DNA of 64,000 bases. It comes from Pedobacter zeaxanthinifaciens (GTDB lineage: Bacteria > Bacteroidota > Bacteroidia > Sphingobacteriales > Sphingobacteriaceae). Below are positions 35,698-44,714 of the stretch, piece after piece (positions within the stretch are counted from its first letter, which is position 1; each line of letters opens with the position of its first letter). The stretch spans positions 33,415 through 97,414 of the forward strand of contig NZ_QMHP01000014.1 in NCBI RefSeq assembly GCF_003313335.1, written 5' to 3'. The position numbers and the translations under genes were made by a program. The notes under the pieces were generated by a model that saw only the letters and a program-made list of their open reading frames with translations, ran no database searches and was not told the DNA's origin.

Positions 35698-35727
35698 TTG
35701 GCAGAAATAGATTTGTGCGTATATTTG
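35698..35727 (+). promoter_or_regulatory. tRNA operon promoter
   Basis: TTG, a 19-base spacer and TATATTTG, a perfect -33/-7 pair for a Bacteroidota promoter. It lies 68 bases upstream of the mature tRNA-Gly. Confidence 0.85.
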
Positions 35728-35795
35728 CATCACCAAAACGGAACGAGATACTTAAAAAGCTCAAACGTTTTGAAAACATTGGAGAATGTTAACAT

Positions 35796-35868
35796 GCGAA
35801 AGTAGCTCAGTTGGTAGAGCACAACCTTGCCAAGGTTGGGGTCGCGAGTTCGAATCTCGTCTTTCGCT
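35796..35868 (+). tRNA. tRNA-Gly (GCC)
   Basis: Folds as a full cloverleaf of 73 bases. The acceptor GCGAAAG pairs with CTTTCGC, with discriminator T. The anticodon arm is CAACCTTGCCAAGGTTG with anticodon GCC, and the T arm is GCGAGTTCGAATCTCGT with one G-T pair. No CCA is encoded. Confidence 0.97.
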
Positions 35869-35870
35869 CT

Positions 35871-35898
35871 AAATGCCTTCCTACCAGGAGGCATTTAA
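35871..35898 (+). other. Hairpin between the two tRNAs
   Basis: AAATGCCT and AGGCATTT form an 8-bp stem. The tail TTAATTTT is only a weak terminator signal. It may partly uncouple tRNA-Leu from tRNA-Gly or serve as a processing site. Confidence 0.5.
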
Positions 35899-35921
35899 TT
35901 TTAAAAAGCAATTATTTGCTT

Positions 35922-36006
35922 GCTGAAGTGGTGGAACTGGTAGACACGCAGGACTTAAAATCCTGTGCCCTCAACAGGCGTGCGGGTTCGATTCCCGCCT
36001 TCAGTA
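35922..36006 (+). tRNA. tRNA-Leu (TAA)
   Basis: 85 bases with a long variable arm (TGCCCTCAACAGGCG), as expected for Leu. Acceptor GCTGAAG against CTTCAGT with a G-T first pair. The anticodon arm is CAGGACTTAAAATCCTG with anticodon TAA, and the T arm is GCGGGTTCGATTCCCGC. Discriminator A, no encoded CCA. Confidence 0.97.
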
Positions 36007-36008
36007 CG

Positions 36009-36042
36009 AAAACCCTCTTTACGAATTGTAGAGAGGGTTTTT
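36009..36042 (+). terminator. Intrinsic terminator of the tRNA operon
   Basis: AAAACCCTCT pairs with AGAGGGTTTT (10 bp) around a 13-base loop, followed by T residues. It starts three bases past tRNA-Leu. Confidence 0.88.
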
Positions 36043-36236
36043 AGTTTTGGCAAATTTCAAAATTGCTTTAAGGTGTTTCTCGTATTCGTTTCCCATTGCC
36101 AAAATTCAACATCAACGTCTAGATTTTCTGTTTACTAGCGAATTATTCGCTAGGCTGCAAAAGCTATTTTGATGTTTGGCTAATCTTGATAATTGTTACT
36201 ATTTTGTCGTTTATTAAATTAACACTTTTATAAGCA

Positions 36237-37145
36237 ATGAATGATTTTATAGAATGGTTGTCTAAATATCTCGGGATAGAAAAAAATCCAACCGCTACCA
36301 TCATAGTTTCGCTATCGGTGTTCGTGTTGGGTATAACTGTAAACGAAGTTTTAAAGGTGATTGGAAGATTTAGAGAAAGACGGGCAATCAGGGAGCTTGT
36401 GCGCAGGAATTACCTGATTTTCAAAAAGTATCTTTACGATCAGTCATCATCACTGAAACTGTATGGAAGCTTCATTACCTTGGAAGGCAGTGCTCCCAAC
36501 TTTAGCCTATATGTCCGGCCTTGTTCGGCACTTGACAACTTCAAGGAAATTTCATACAGCAGCTCATTTAAAGCCTTTTTCACAGGCTTTGAAAACATCA
36601 GACTTAAAGGTAGGATCAAACGCATACAGGCTTTTGATAACCTATACAACAGTCTGTCAATTGTCAAAAGCGAACATGAAAAAATGTTTCCGATACTAGC
36701 GGGATTTCAAAAAGAAGATGCTACAATGACTTCTGCAACAAATTTAAGTATGAAAGAAGCTTTTGAAGCCGCAACTGATGTTTTCATTAACTTAAATAAA
36801 AAGCCATTGGACAACTATTTACAATCTTGGCTGAAAAGCAGAGACGAAATATTTCAGACCTACGCAAAGGTAAATCCTAATGATTTAATAGAGGCAAGAA
36901 AGTTCCTTACCGCAATACTGAAGTTCGATATGTTTAATGGAAAACCGATTGCTACCATCCTAACCGCTAAAGAATTTTGGCATTATCAACTTAAGTTACA
37001 TTCAGCCATTGAAGATATCAATCGACTTGATATGTCAATAAAAATGACCAATTCGTACTGCAAAAGTATAAGTGAGAAATTTGAGCATATTGCAAAGGAT
37101 TTAGAAACCTATTACAAAGCGCTTTTTAATCGTAAATTGGTATAG
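36237..37145 (+). CDS. Hypothetical membrane-anchored protein
   Basis: 302 residues; not recognised. A transmembrane helix at about residues 20-40 is followed by a basic segment (GRFRERRAIRELVRRN) and a large helical, presumably cytoplasmic domain with no familiar motif. It stands alone downstream of the tRNA pair, bordered by 190 and 240 bp of gene-free DNA. Its setting behind a tRNA gene is compatible with an accessory insertion, but no integrase is present. Confidence 0.55.
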   Translation: MNDFIEWLSKYLGIEKNPTATIIVSLSVFVLGITVNEVLKVIGRFRERRAIRELVRRNYLIFKKYLYDQSSSLKLYGSFITLEGSAPNFSLYVRPCSALDNFKEISYSSSFKAFFTGFENIRLKGRIKRIQAFDNLYNSLSIVKSEHEKMFPILAGFQKEDATMTSATNLSMKEAFEAATDVFINLNKKPLDNYLQSWLKSRDEIFQTYAKVNPNDLIEARKFLTAILKFDMFNGKPIATILTAKEFWHYQLKLHSAIEDINRLDMSIKMTNSYCKSISEKFEHIAKDLETYYKALFNRKLV

Positions 37146-37389
37146 TTATCTATTCAATGTATTGTTAAAATAGTCGTAAATTATATAAGCCCTGGTACTG
37201 ACACGACTTTACTAACTTTCAAGATTAATAAGAGTTAAATGCTATAAAAATTATAAACAACATTGGATATTCTTCTGTTTTCTTTATCAAAGTCCGTTCC
37301 AAGTCTTTAATTAGATAAAACTCTATATTTATATAGAAGCGCTACGGAATTCATACGTCCAACATTAAACTCAATCTTCCTCTACTCTC

Positions 37390-38274
37390 CTACACCGCAA
37401 GCTTATAACCTTTACCGCGTACCACCACAATATTGATATTTGGATCAGGTTCGAGTTTTTTTCTAAGTTTTGATATAAACATGTCCAAGCTGCGACCAAC
37501 AATCACACCTTCGTCTTCCCATATTTCTTTCTGCAAGCGGTTTCGCTCTATCACCATGTTGGGAGAAGAAGCAAAAATAAGCAGTAGCCTAGTTTCAGTT
37601 GCGGTTAAGTCAGCCTGCTCACCGTTAATAGTTAGCTTACGGTTTTTCGCATCAAACAGCACTTTGCCTAATGTAAAAAGGGATGTATCCTCAACTTTAG
37701 CATTTGGTTTCCTGTTTTTAGCAGAACTGAAGAAAATTAAACCTACGAACGCTAACAAAGGTAATCCTCCCAACAGATACGTTTCTTTCTTTGCAATTAC
37801 ACTTTCCGATTTAAACTTAACGTTGATCATGTAGTTGGCCGAAGGCTGCTTTCTTCCATTGCATGAAATGATATCATCTTTCTTATTTTCGGCGATGGCA
37901 AAACCATAAATTACGTTGTTGGTACCATGTTTTAACACATTTACCACATAACTTTTTGACATCGGATCATTTGCCAAAGTTTTACTGGCAACATCCATCA
38001 TGAGCTCTGGTTGAAAGCTAAATTGGTGCTCAAAACTGATTTGATATTCGTCGGTAGCAATTTTTTGAATTGGCAGCACCCTTGAAGTGCTATCACCTGA
38101 TTGCAAAAGAATTTGATGTCCTACTCTCCGCAGCAGAACTTCCCTCCTAGCAAAATCAAAATCATCATTTCCCGATGAAGCCAAAGCAACACTCATAACA
38201 GCAACAAAAAACAATAACACTAGTGCAAAAGCGTATTTTCTGTTTGCAGAACTCAGATTTAGTCGATTAAACAT
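37390..38274 (-). CDS. Membrane-bound one-component regulator, periplasmic sensor plus C-terminal winged helix
   Basis: 294 residues. TM1 at about 13-33, a periplasmic domain at 34-165, TM2 at 166-183, then an OmpR/PhoB-type winged helix at 198-294 (TATETRLLLIF, SLDMFISKLRKKL, VVRGKGYKLAV). Basic residues after TM2 place the DNA-binding domain in the cytoplasm. The order is the reverse of ToxR/CadC, where the winged helix is N-terminal. This lets one chain sense envelope conditions and bind DNA. It diverges from the small exported protein at 38385, its likeliest target. Confidence 0.82.
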   Translation of the reverse strand: MFNRLNLSSANRKYAFALVLLFFVAVMSVALASSGNDDFDFARREVLLRRVGHQILLQSGDSTSRVLPIQKIATDEYQISFEHQFSFQPELMMDVASKTLANDPMSKSYVVNVLKHGTNNVIYGFAIAENKKDDIISCNGRKQPSANYMINVKFKSESVIAKKETYLLGGLPLLAFVGLIFFSSAKNRKPNAKVEDTSLFTLGKVLFDAKNRKLTINGEQADLTATETRLLLIFASSPNMVIERNRLQKEIWEDEGVIVGRSLDMFISKLRKKLEPDPNINIVVVRGKGYKLAV

Positions 38275-38384
38275 TGTGTCAAGTTTTAATTTACAAAGTT
38301 TACATTTTTATTTACAAAGCAGATGATTGCGCTGCTACAATATCACTTTACTTTCGCTTTATCGATTCAATAAAACTTAAAAGT

Positions 38385-38951
38385 ATGAAAAAAATCACTT
38401 ATGCACTGATCCTACCATTGGTTGTGGTAGGCGGACTGGTATTCGCAAACATGGTAGTTAAAAATCATCCCGCCGAAAAGATCATTCGTAAACCTGCTTC
38501 GGCTTCGGAAAGAGAAGTGGAACTTAAAAGATGGAAAGCTAGTCCGGATGGAGTGAAGTATGAAAAATGGAAAGCATCGCCCAATGGCAAAAAAGTATTT
38601 TCAAGTGCTGCTAAAATTAGTAAGGAAGTAAAAAATTTCACCGATATGGAAGCTGTGGTCACTTCGCTTTCGTTACCCACAGGGTCAGCTTTAGGCTTTG
38701 GAATGATGGTGAAAATTAATGGCGAGGAGTTTATTCTTTGCTTCAGATCTAACGAACCGAACAAGAACTTTCTAATTTATAATGACGAATTTAAGCACTT
38801 ATACGGCTTAAAGGTTAACGATAAAATCATGATTAGAAGCCGAAATATAATGCATGCACCTAAATATTCATATCCTATTTTATTTGGAGATTTGGTAAAA
38901 TTTGACAACAAGGTCATCTATCAACACAAGTCAAGCGAAGATGGTTGCTAA
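38385..38951 (+). CDS. Hypothetical exported or membrane-anchored protein
   Basis: About 188 residues from the ATG at 38385; the frame runs 37 codons further upstream, but only this ATG gives an N-terminal hydrophobic segment (ITYALILPLVVVGGLVF). A duplicated charged motif, KRWKASPDG and EKWKASPNG, lies at about residues 48-65. The rest is beta-rich with GMMVKINGEEFILCFRSNEP, somewhat OB-like. Family not recognised. Divergent from the winged-helix membrane regulator, with 110 bp between starts. Confidence 0.6.
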   Translation: MKKITYALILPLVVVGGLVFANMVVKNHPAEKIIRKPASASEREVELKRWKASPDGVKYEKWKASPNGKKVFSSAAKISKEVKNFTDMEAVVTSLSLPTGSALGFGMMVKINGEEFILCFRSNEPNKNFLIYNDEFKHLYGLKVNDKIMIRSRNIMHAPKYSYPILFGDLVKFDNKVIYQHKSSEDGC

Positions 38952-38990
38952 TTGCCATTACCGAAATATTTGGAGTTAATAATAATTATG

Positions 38991-39030
38991 CAAATCCCTT
39001 AATCTATCAGGTTAGGGGATTTGACTTTTT
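38991..39030 (+). terminator. Intrinsic terminator after the exported protein
   Basis: CAAATCCCTTAA pairs with TTAGGGGATTTG (one G-U) and is followed by ACTTTTT. Confidence 0.7.
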
Positions 39031-39111
39031 GGCGACATGCGGAGGGCAAACAATCGCCCATAAAGTATGTTTAACGACTGGCGCCATCAAATTAACAGAT
39101 GGCAAAAAGTT

Positions 39112-39672
39112 ATGCGAAACAAGATTATTTTACTGACAACAGCTGGCATAATCGCTACCTCGTTGTTCATGTCCTGCTCATCTATTCCTAAAAATGCAAA
39201 GCCAGTTACCGGTTTTCAACCTAAACGTTATCTTGGTAATTGGTACGAAATTGCAAGGTTCGACTACAGATTTGAGAAAAATCTTAGCAATGTGATGGCA
39301 CAATATAGTTTTTTAGATAACGGCGATATCAAAGTGCTTAACAGCGGATTTGATACGAAAAAGAAAAAATGGAAGTCATCTACTGGAAGTGCAAAATTTA
39401 CAAAATCAAGTGACGTTGCCGCGTTAAAAGTAAGCTTCTTCAAGCCTTTTTATGCCGGGTATAATGTCATTGCCATCGACGATAATTACCAATATGCCTT
39501 GGTTGCCGGACGTAATTTGAATTATTTATGGCTGCTATCGAGAGAGAAAACAATACCCGAAAAAGTGAAACAACAATTTTTGGGTTTGGCCAAAGAGATA
39601 GGTTATGATGTGAGCCAGCTGATTTGGGTTGAGCATGATATGGTTAGTCCTTATGCTTCAAACAGCAAATAG
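39112..39672 (+). CDS. Lipocalin family outer-membrane lipoprotein (Blc-like)
   Basis: About 186 residues from the ATG at 39112. A signal peptide with lipobox SLFMSC marks a lipoprotein. The lipocalin core follows: FQPKRYLGNWYEIARFDYRF carries the GxWYEIAR fold signature, with later NVIAIDDNYQYALVAGRN and WLLSREKTIPE matching bacterial Blc. Such proteins bind lysophospholipids or other lipids at the outer membrane and are often stress induced. Confidence 0.92.
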   Translation: MRNKIILLTTAGIIATSLFMSCSSIPKNAKPVTGFQPKRYLGNWYEIARFDYRFEKNLSNVMAQYSFLDNGDIKVLNSGFDTKKKKWKSSTGSAKFTKSSDVAALKVSFFKPFYAGYNVIAIDDNYQYALVAGRNLNYLWLLSREKTIPEKVKQQFLGLAKEIGYDVSQLIWVEHDMVSPYASNSK

Positions 39673-39762
39673 TGAAGTTTAAACAGAGCGAAACTAATGT
39701 TAGCAAAGGCCTTAGTACTGCGCATCTCTCGATAATTTCGTATTTTTAACCTTATACCCATC

Positions 39763-41184
39763 ATGAAAATCTTACTTACTGGCGCTACTGGCTATATTGG
39801 CAAAAGATTGCTTCCTGTCCTTTTAGAAATGGGACATGAAGTTTGTTGTGTGGTAAGAGATGCAGCTCGACTGGATGTTAAAGATTACAAGAAACACAAG
39901 CTGGAGATTATAGAAGCAGATTTATTGCGGCCAGCTACGCTAAAAAAACTTCCAAACGACATTGATGCTGCTTATTATTTGGTGCACTCGATGAGTTCGA
40001 GCGGTGACTTTAGCAAAAGAGAACAAGCTTCGGCCAAAAATTTCACGCAATACATTAATCAAACTACGGCCAAGCAGTTGATTTACCTTTCTGGGATTGT
40101 AAACAACAGCGAATTGAGTAGGCATTTGGAAAGCCGCAAGGCTGTAGAAGATCAGCTGCGCCAAGCGCAATGCCCGGTAACCACGTTACGTGCTGGAATC
40201 ATTATAGGTTCTGGCAGTGCTTCTTTTGAAATTATACGTGATATTGTGGAGAAACTTCCCATAATGGTTGCTCCCAAATGGCTTAAAACCAAGTGCCAGC
40301 CCATTGCCATCCGAAATGTAGTTCAGTTTTTAACTGGCGTGCTGGATAGAGAAGAAACTTTTGGCAGGCATTTCGACATTTATGGCCCAGATTTATTGAG
40401 TTATAAGCAAATGCTCCTACAATTTGCAGAGGTTAGGAAACTGAAGCGTACAATTATCATAGTGCCGGTTTTCACACCAAAGCTGTCTTCCTATTGGCTG
40501 TATTTCATGACATCAACCACATATGAACTTGCGAAAAATTTGGTAGACAGCATGAAAGTGGATGTAATTCCTGTGGAAAACGAGCTTCACAAGCTATTAA
40601 ACATCACGCTAATTCCTTACAAAAAAGCCATTGCGATGGCCTTTGAAAAAATAGAGCAAAACTTAGTGCTTTCCAGCTGGAGCGATGCACCTTATAATCA
40701 CATTTTTAGGAAAGGACTTTCGAGCCATATTGAGGTGCCAAAATTTGGGGTACTTACCGATAAACAAGCGATGAAGGCAGAAAATCCTGAACAGGCCTTG
40801 GATCGAATCTTTTCCATTGGCGGCAAAAATGGATGGTATTATGGCAATTGGTTGTGGGAATTCCGTGGTTTTTTAGACAGACTTTTTGGTGGCGTTGGTT
40901 TAAGGCGAGGTCGCAAAAATGCAACATCCGCATCTCCCGGCGATGCCCTTGATTTTTGGAGAGTGATCCTATCCTCTCCAACGCAAAAACGGCTTTTACT
41001 CTACGCTGAAATGAAGCTTCCCGGCGAAGCATGGCTAGAATTTTGCATGGACGATAAGGGCGTAGTAAAACAAACGGCAACATTTAGGCCTTTAGGTATT
41101 CCCGGCAGGCTATATTGGATTGCCATGTTGCCTTTTCACTACTTTATTTTTAGAGGTATGCTCAAAAAAATCACCGCTGGATAA
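39763..41184 (+). CDS. NAD(P)-binding atypical SDR with DUF2867 domain (YbjT-like)
   Basis: 473 residues, almost the length of E. coli YbjT. The N-terminal Rossmann domain starts MKILLTGATGYIGKRLLPVL, with no SDR active-site YxxxK, as in NDUFA9-like atypical SDRs. The C-terminal ~150 residues contain the DUF2867 pattern (GGKNGWYYGNWLWEFRGFLD, GDALDFWRV, and a hydrophobic segment near the end). A role in lipid or quinone handling is often suggested for the family but not shown here. Confidence 0.88.
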   Translation: MKILLTGATGYIGKRLLPVLLEMGHEVCCVVRDAARLDVKDYKKHKLEIIEADLLRPATLKKLPNDIDAAYYLVHSMSSSGDFSKREQASAKNFTQYINQTTAKQLIYLSGIVNNSELSRHLESRKAVEDQLRQAQCPVTTLRAGIIIGSGSASFEIIRDIVEKLPIMVAPKWLKTKCQPIAIRNVVQFLTGVLDREETFGRHFDIYGPDLLSYKQMLLQFAEVRKLKRTIIIVPVFTPKLSSYWLYFMTSTTYELAKNLVDSMKVDVIPVENELHKLLNITLIPYKKAIAMAFEKIEQNLVLSSWSDAPYNHIFRKGLSSHIEVPKFGVLTDKQAMKAENPEQALDRIFSIGGKNGWYYGNWLWEFRGFLDRLFGGVGLRRGRKNATSASPGDALDFWRVILSSPTQKRLLLYAEMKLPGEAWLEFCMDDKGVVKQTATFRPLGIPGRLYWIAMLPFHYFIFRGMLKKITAG

Positions 41185-41240
41185 TTGATGGCACGCCAAA
41201 AAATCCATCAAAACTTTACGATTATTAAAATTATTGAGAT

Positions 41241-41702
41241 ATGGAGACAGTTCAAATAGCAAAGCCTAGCACTAATAAGTGGCAAAAAGCAGGACGTATT
41301 GTATTGGGCCTGTTTATGGTATTGGCGGGTATAGGACATCTTACTTTTCAACGAAAGGAATTTCAGGCTCAAGTGCCTAATTGGGTTCCGGTAGATAAAG
41401 ATATTACTGTATTATTATCCGGCGTAGCCGAAATTATGTTAGGCTTAGCCTTAATTGCTTATGCCAAACAGCGTGCAAAAGTTGGAATTTTGTTAGCCTT
41501 GTTTTTCATCGCGGTATTTCCGGGAAATGTGGCCCAATACCTTAACCATAGAGATGCTTTTGGCTTAAATAGCGATAAAGCGAGGTTGGCGAGGTTATTT
41601 TTTCAGCCTGTTTTAATCATTTGGGCATTGTGGAGTTCAGGAGCATTTAGCTACTTAAAAAATCGAAAAAATCAGATCAATCAAACTGGCGATAGCCATT
41701 AA
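41241..41702 (+). CDS. DoxX-like family membrane protein
   Basis: 153 residues with four hydrophobic helices. GRIVLGLFMVLAGIGHL and the GVAEIMLGLALIAYAK pair, with FPGNVAQYLNHRDAFGL between helices 3 and 4, are DoxX/DoxD features. The neighbouring sulfur cluster makes a redox or thiosulfate link tempting, but this gene has its own upstream gap and lacks the shared motif of that cluster. Confidence 0.78.
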   Translation: METVQIAKPSTNKWQKAGRIVLGLFMVLAGIGHLTFQRKEFQAQVPNWVPVDKDITVLLSGVAEIMLGLALIAYAKQRAKVGILLALFFIAVFPGNVAQYLNHRDAFGLNSDKARLARLFFQPVLIIWALWSSGAFSYLKNRKNQINQTGDSH

Positions 41703-41768
41703 CCCTCCGTTAACACTACATTAACCGTGAGTGCTAAAAAGTGCCTTTACCTTTGAAAAAAAAAACAA

Positions 41769-42173
41769 ATGAAAAGGTATTTATTTATTTTAATGATGAC
41801 ATTAGGTAGCTGGGCTGCTTACGGTCAAACTACAAGCACCACTAAATCAGAGAAAACTGGTTTTTATGTACACGAAACGGACACCGAGTATCTGCTAAAG
41901 GCTAATTTCTCTACCGAACGGTCTAAGCGTTTCCTCGAAGTATTGAAAGCTCACTTGGGAAATCCGGCACAAGTTAATGAGAAAACAACATTTTGGGAAG
42001 GTGCTAATTACAGTGCCATGTTTACCAACGAAAGTTTTAAGGCTAGCTTGGACAAAGAGAAAGCAAGTTCGAAACAGCTGGCTTCTTTTAAAAAACTCAC
42101 AGAGGAGCTTCAAGCTGCATTAGGTCAAGCAAAAACCCCGACACCTCCAACTCCACCCTCGCCCAATTGGTAA
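41769..42173 (+). CDS. Hypothetical secreted protein
   Basis: 134 residues; not recognised. The signal peptide RYLFILMMTLGSWAAYGQ ends with an AYGQ cleavage site common in Bacteroidota. The mature part is small and charged and ends in a proline-rich tail (TPTPPTPPSPNW). A long imperfect hairpin (GGGCTGCCTA against TAGGCAGTCC, 42190-42240) lies downstream and may end the transcript. Confidence 0.6.
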   Translation: MKRYLFILMMTLGSWAAYGQTTSTTKSEKTGFYVHETDTEYLLKANFSTERSKRFLEVLKAHLGNPAQVNEKTTFWEGANYSAMFTNESFKASLDKEKASSKQLASFKKLTEELQAALGQAKTPTPPTPPSPNW

Positions 42174-42305
42174 CATGACAATAAACAAGGGCTGCCTAAT
42201 AGTAAAATCGCATAATAGCTAACGTAAAAGTAGGCAGTCCTTCTTCATCATTTAAGTAATTAAAATCAGATAACTTGATTCTATCGGCAATACTAAAAAC
42301 TGCTC

Positions 42306-42350
42306 TGTAACAAAAGTAGCTGTGGAGCTATTTCCATTCACTTAGCTTTG
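42306..42350 (+). promoter_or_regulatory. Sulfur-cluster promoter 1: shared 17-bp motif plus -7 element
   Basis: TGTAACAAAAGTAGCTG at 42306-42322, a 20-base spacer, then TAGCTTTG (full TAnnTTTG match) at 42343-42350. The CTG ending the motif sits exactly at the -33 position. It precedes the TauE/SafE gene by 18 bases. Confidence 0.8.
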
Positions 42351-42368
42351 AACTCACAATTTAAAGCA

Positions 42369-43166
42369 ATGGAAATTACAGGATATTCGGCTTCAATACT
42401 CATTGGCATTTCACTGGGCCTCATTGGCGGTGGTGGCAGCATTTTAACTGTACCAGTTCTAGTTTATCTCTTTGCGGTTGATACAGTATTGGCCACAACT
42501 TATTCACTCTTTATCGTAGGCTCAACTAGTTTAGTAGGCTCGTTTTCGTACTTCAAAAAAAGATGGATTGATATTCAAACTGCCATTTACTTTGGCATTC
42601 CATCCATCATTTCAGTGTTTTTAACACGTCATTACATTCTTCTTGCAATCCCCGAAAAAATCTTACAAATGGGCAGTTTTTCCTTAAGTAAATCTGTTTT
42701 ACTGATGGTAATTTTTGCTGTGCTTATGATCTTCGCTTCTTACAGCATGATTAAAAAAGATACGGCTGCTACGAACCCTCAAAAAAACACCTCGTTAACT
42801 GCAGTAATTTTACAAGGCACCGTGGTTGGACTGGTTACGGGTTTAATTGGTGCTGGTGGTGGCTTTCTCATTATCCCTGCCTTAGTGAATTTCCTTAAGC
42901 TACCAATGAAAACTGCTATTGGCACTTCCTTGTTAATTATAGCGGTAAACTCTATTGCTGGCTTCGGATTTTCAATTGGACAAAATCATATCGAATGGAA
43001 ATTTTTGCTCAGCGTTACCCTCATCGCCATCGTTGGGATCTTCATTGGAAGTTATCTTTCTACCAAAATAGAAGGCTATAAGCTAAAGCCTGCGTTCGGC
43101 TGGTTTGTACTGGTAATGGGTGTTTATATTTTATTTAAGGAAACCTTGATCAACCAGCTAATGTAA
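42369..43166 (+). CDS. Sulfite exporter TauE/SafE family protein
   Basis: About 265 residues from the ATG at 42369; the longer frame starts with TTG inside the promoter region. Eight or so hydrophobic helices in two homologous halves. Each half opens with a glycine-rich loop (SLGLIGGGGSILTVPVL and VTGLIGAGGGFLIIPALVNF), the TauE/SafE signature. Members export sulfite or related sulfur oxyanions. In S. aureus a TauE homologue is part of the cst operon with CstB, the same partnership seen here, so thiosulfate or sulfite efflux is likely. Confidence 0.92.
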   Translation: MEITGYSASILIGISLGLIGGGGSILTVPVLVYLFAVDTVLATTYSLFIVGSTSLVGSFSYFKKRWIDIQTAIYFGIPSIISVFLTRHYILLAIPEKILQMGSFSLSKSVLLMVIFAVLMIFASYSMIKKDTAATNPQKNTSLTAVILQGTVVGLVTGLIGAGGGFLIIPALVNFLKLPMKTAIGTSLLIIAVNSIAGFGFSIGQNHIEWKFLLSVTLIAIVGIFIGSYLSTKIEGYKLKPAFGWFVLVMGVYILFKETLINQLM

Positions 43167-43206
43167 CAAAAGTAGCTGTTCCATAAATTTAAACAGCCGA
43201 ACTTTG
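43162..43206 (+). promoter_or_regulatory. Sulfur-cluster promoter 2: shared 17-bp motif plus -7 element
   Basis: TGTAACAAAAGTAGCTG at 43162-43178 begins inside the TauE stop codon. A 20-base spacer then leads to GAACTTTG at 43199-43206 (one mismatch to TAnnTTTG). It precedes the CstB-like gene by 44 bases. Confidence 0.75.
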
Positions 43207-43250
43207 ACATATTAAATCTAACTTTTTAACATTTTAACACATAAAAAATC

Positions 43251-44639
43251 ATGTTTTTTCAACACGTTTACGATAAAAGTTTAGCTCAAGCAAGCTATTT
43301 TATCGGTTGTCAAGCCAAAGGCGAAGCTATTGTGATAGATGCACAACGCGATATCGATGTGTATTTAAAAATAGCTGCTCAAAACAATCTAAAAATTACA
43401 CACATTACCGAAACACATATCCACGCTGATTTCTTAGCTGGTTCGAGAGAATTGGCAGCAGTAACTGGAGCCAAATTATATCTATCTGATGAAGGTGGCG
43501 AAGATTGGCAATATCAGTTCAACCACATTGGTTTAAAGCATGGCGATGTAATTAGGGTGGGAAATCTCACTTTGGAAGTGCTGCATACACCAGGCCATAC
43601 GCCCGAAAGCATCAGCTTTTTACTGACCGATCATCCGGCAAGCAGCGAACCTGTAATGATTTTCACCGGTGATTTCGTTTTTGTGGGCGACATTGGCAGG
43701 CCAGATTTATTAGAAAAAGCAGCTGGTATGTTGGGCACGCAGGAAAAGGGAGCCAAACAAATGTATCAATCGGTACAACGTTTTGCTTCGCTTGCCCCTT
43801 TCATTCAAGTTTGGCCGGGGCATGGCGCTGGCTCAGCCTGTGGCAAAGCCCTGGGCGCTGTACCAAGTACTACTGTAGGTTATGAGAAAATTAGAAATTG
43901 GGCATTCCAGTACGAAAATGACGAGATCGGATTTGTCAACGAATTGCTAGCCGGACAACCCGAACCTCCTAAATACTTTGCCATGATGAAACACTTGAAC
44001 AAAGTGGATCGACCGTTGCTAGTTGAGGTGCCGCAACATCCCAAATTATCAAATGAAGCATTTAAAAAGGCTTATCATGATGGCATAAAGGTGATTGATA
44101 CTCGAAATAAAGTGGATTTCGCCAAAGGGTTTTTACCTCACAGCATTAACATCCAACATAATAATAGCTTGGCAACTTGGGCAGGTTGGATATTAAACTA
44201 TCGGGAGCAATTCATACTGGTTGCAAATGCGGAAGAAATGGAAGAAATTACCAGAAAGTTAATGCGCATTGGGCTAGACAATATTTATGGTTTTATTGAA
44301 GATGTAAATGATTTGGGTATCGAATTACTAACTGCTGACGTGATTGACTTGGAAAGTTTCAAATCTTACTTACACAGAGATGATGTGCAAATAGTAGATG
44401 TACGTAACCTGAGCGAATTCAAAAGTGGGCATATCAAAGGTGCTGAACACATTTTTGTAGGCACTTTGCAAGATAACTTGGATAGAATTAGTAAAGATAA
44501 ACAGGTGGTGATCCATTGTCAAAGTGGCGACCGTGCTGCAATTGCTTATTCGCTTTTAAGGAGAAATGGCTTTGATAAGGTAAAGAACTATTCAGGTGGG
44601 ATGAAAGAATGGTTAGCAAATGGCGAACCAACGGAGTAA
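43251..44639 (+). CDS. CstB-like persulfide dioxygenase with two rhodanese domains
   Basis: 462 residues. The metallo-beta-lactamase fold has iron ligands in THIHAD (His56, His58), HTPGH (His112, His116), FTGDF (Asp141) and PGHGAGS (His191), as in ETHE1/CstB dioxygenases. The first rhodanese-like domain (about 260-350) lacks the catalytic Cys (VANAEEM there). The second (about 365-458) has Cys423 in HCQSGDRA. Cys20 and Cys197 (GSACGKAL) match cysteines known in S. aureus CstB. Predicted to oxidise low-molecular-weight persulfides to thiosulfate, disposing of sulfide-derived sulfane sulfur. Confidence 0.93.
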   Translation: MFFQHVYDKSLAQASYFIGCQAKGEAIVIDAQRDIDVYLKIAAQNNLKITHITETHIHADFLAGSRELAAVTGAKLYLSDEGGEDWQYQFNHIGLKHGDVIRVGNLTLEVLHTPGHTPESISFLLTDHPASSEPVMIFTGDFVFVGDIGRPDLLEKAAGMLGTQEKGAKQMYQSVQRFASLAPFIQVWPGHGAGSACGKALGAVPSTTVGYEKIRNWAFQYENDEIGFVNELLAGQPEPPKYFAMMKHLNKVDRPLLVEVPQHPKLSNEAFKKAYHDGIKVIDTRNKVDFAKGFLPHSINIQHNNSLATWAGWILNYREQFILVANAEEMEEITRKLMRIGLDNIYGFIEDVNDLGIELLTADVIDLESFKSYLHRDDVQIVDVRNLSEFKSGHIKGAEHIFVGTLQDNLDRISKDKQVVIHCQSGDRAAIAYSLLRRNGFDKVKNYSGGMKEWLANGEPTE

Positions 44640-44714
44640 TCTTTTAGCGAAGTTGGCAGCTTACGAAATTTCAAACAGTAATTAGCGATATTTGTAACTA
44701 CTCAATAAAACAAC

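Noticed and set aside
42306..42350. Perfect Crp/Fnr palindrome
   Set aside because: Only the left half TGTAAC fits; the right half GTAGCT matches GTTACA at 3 of 6 bases, so a direct-repeat or degenerate site is kept open instead.
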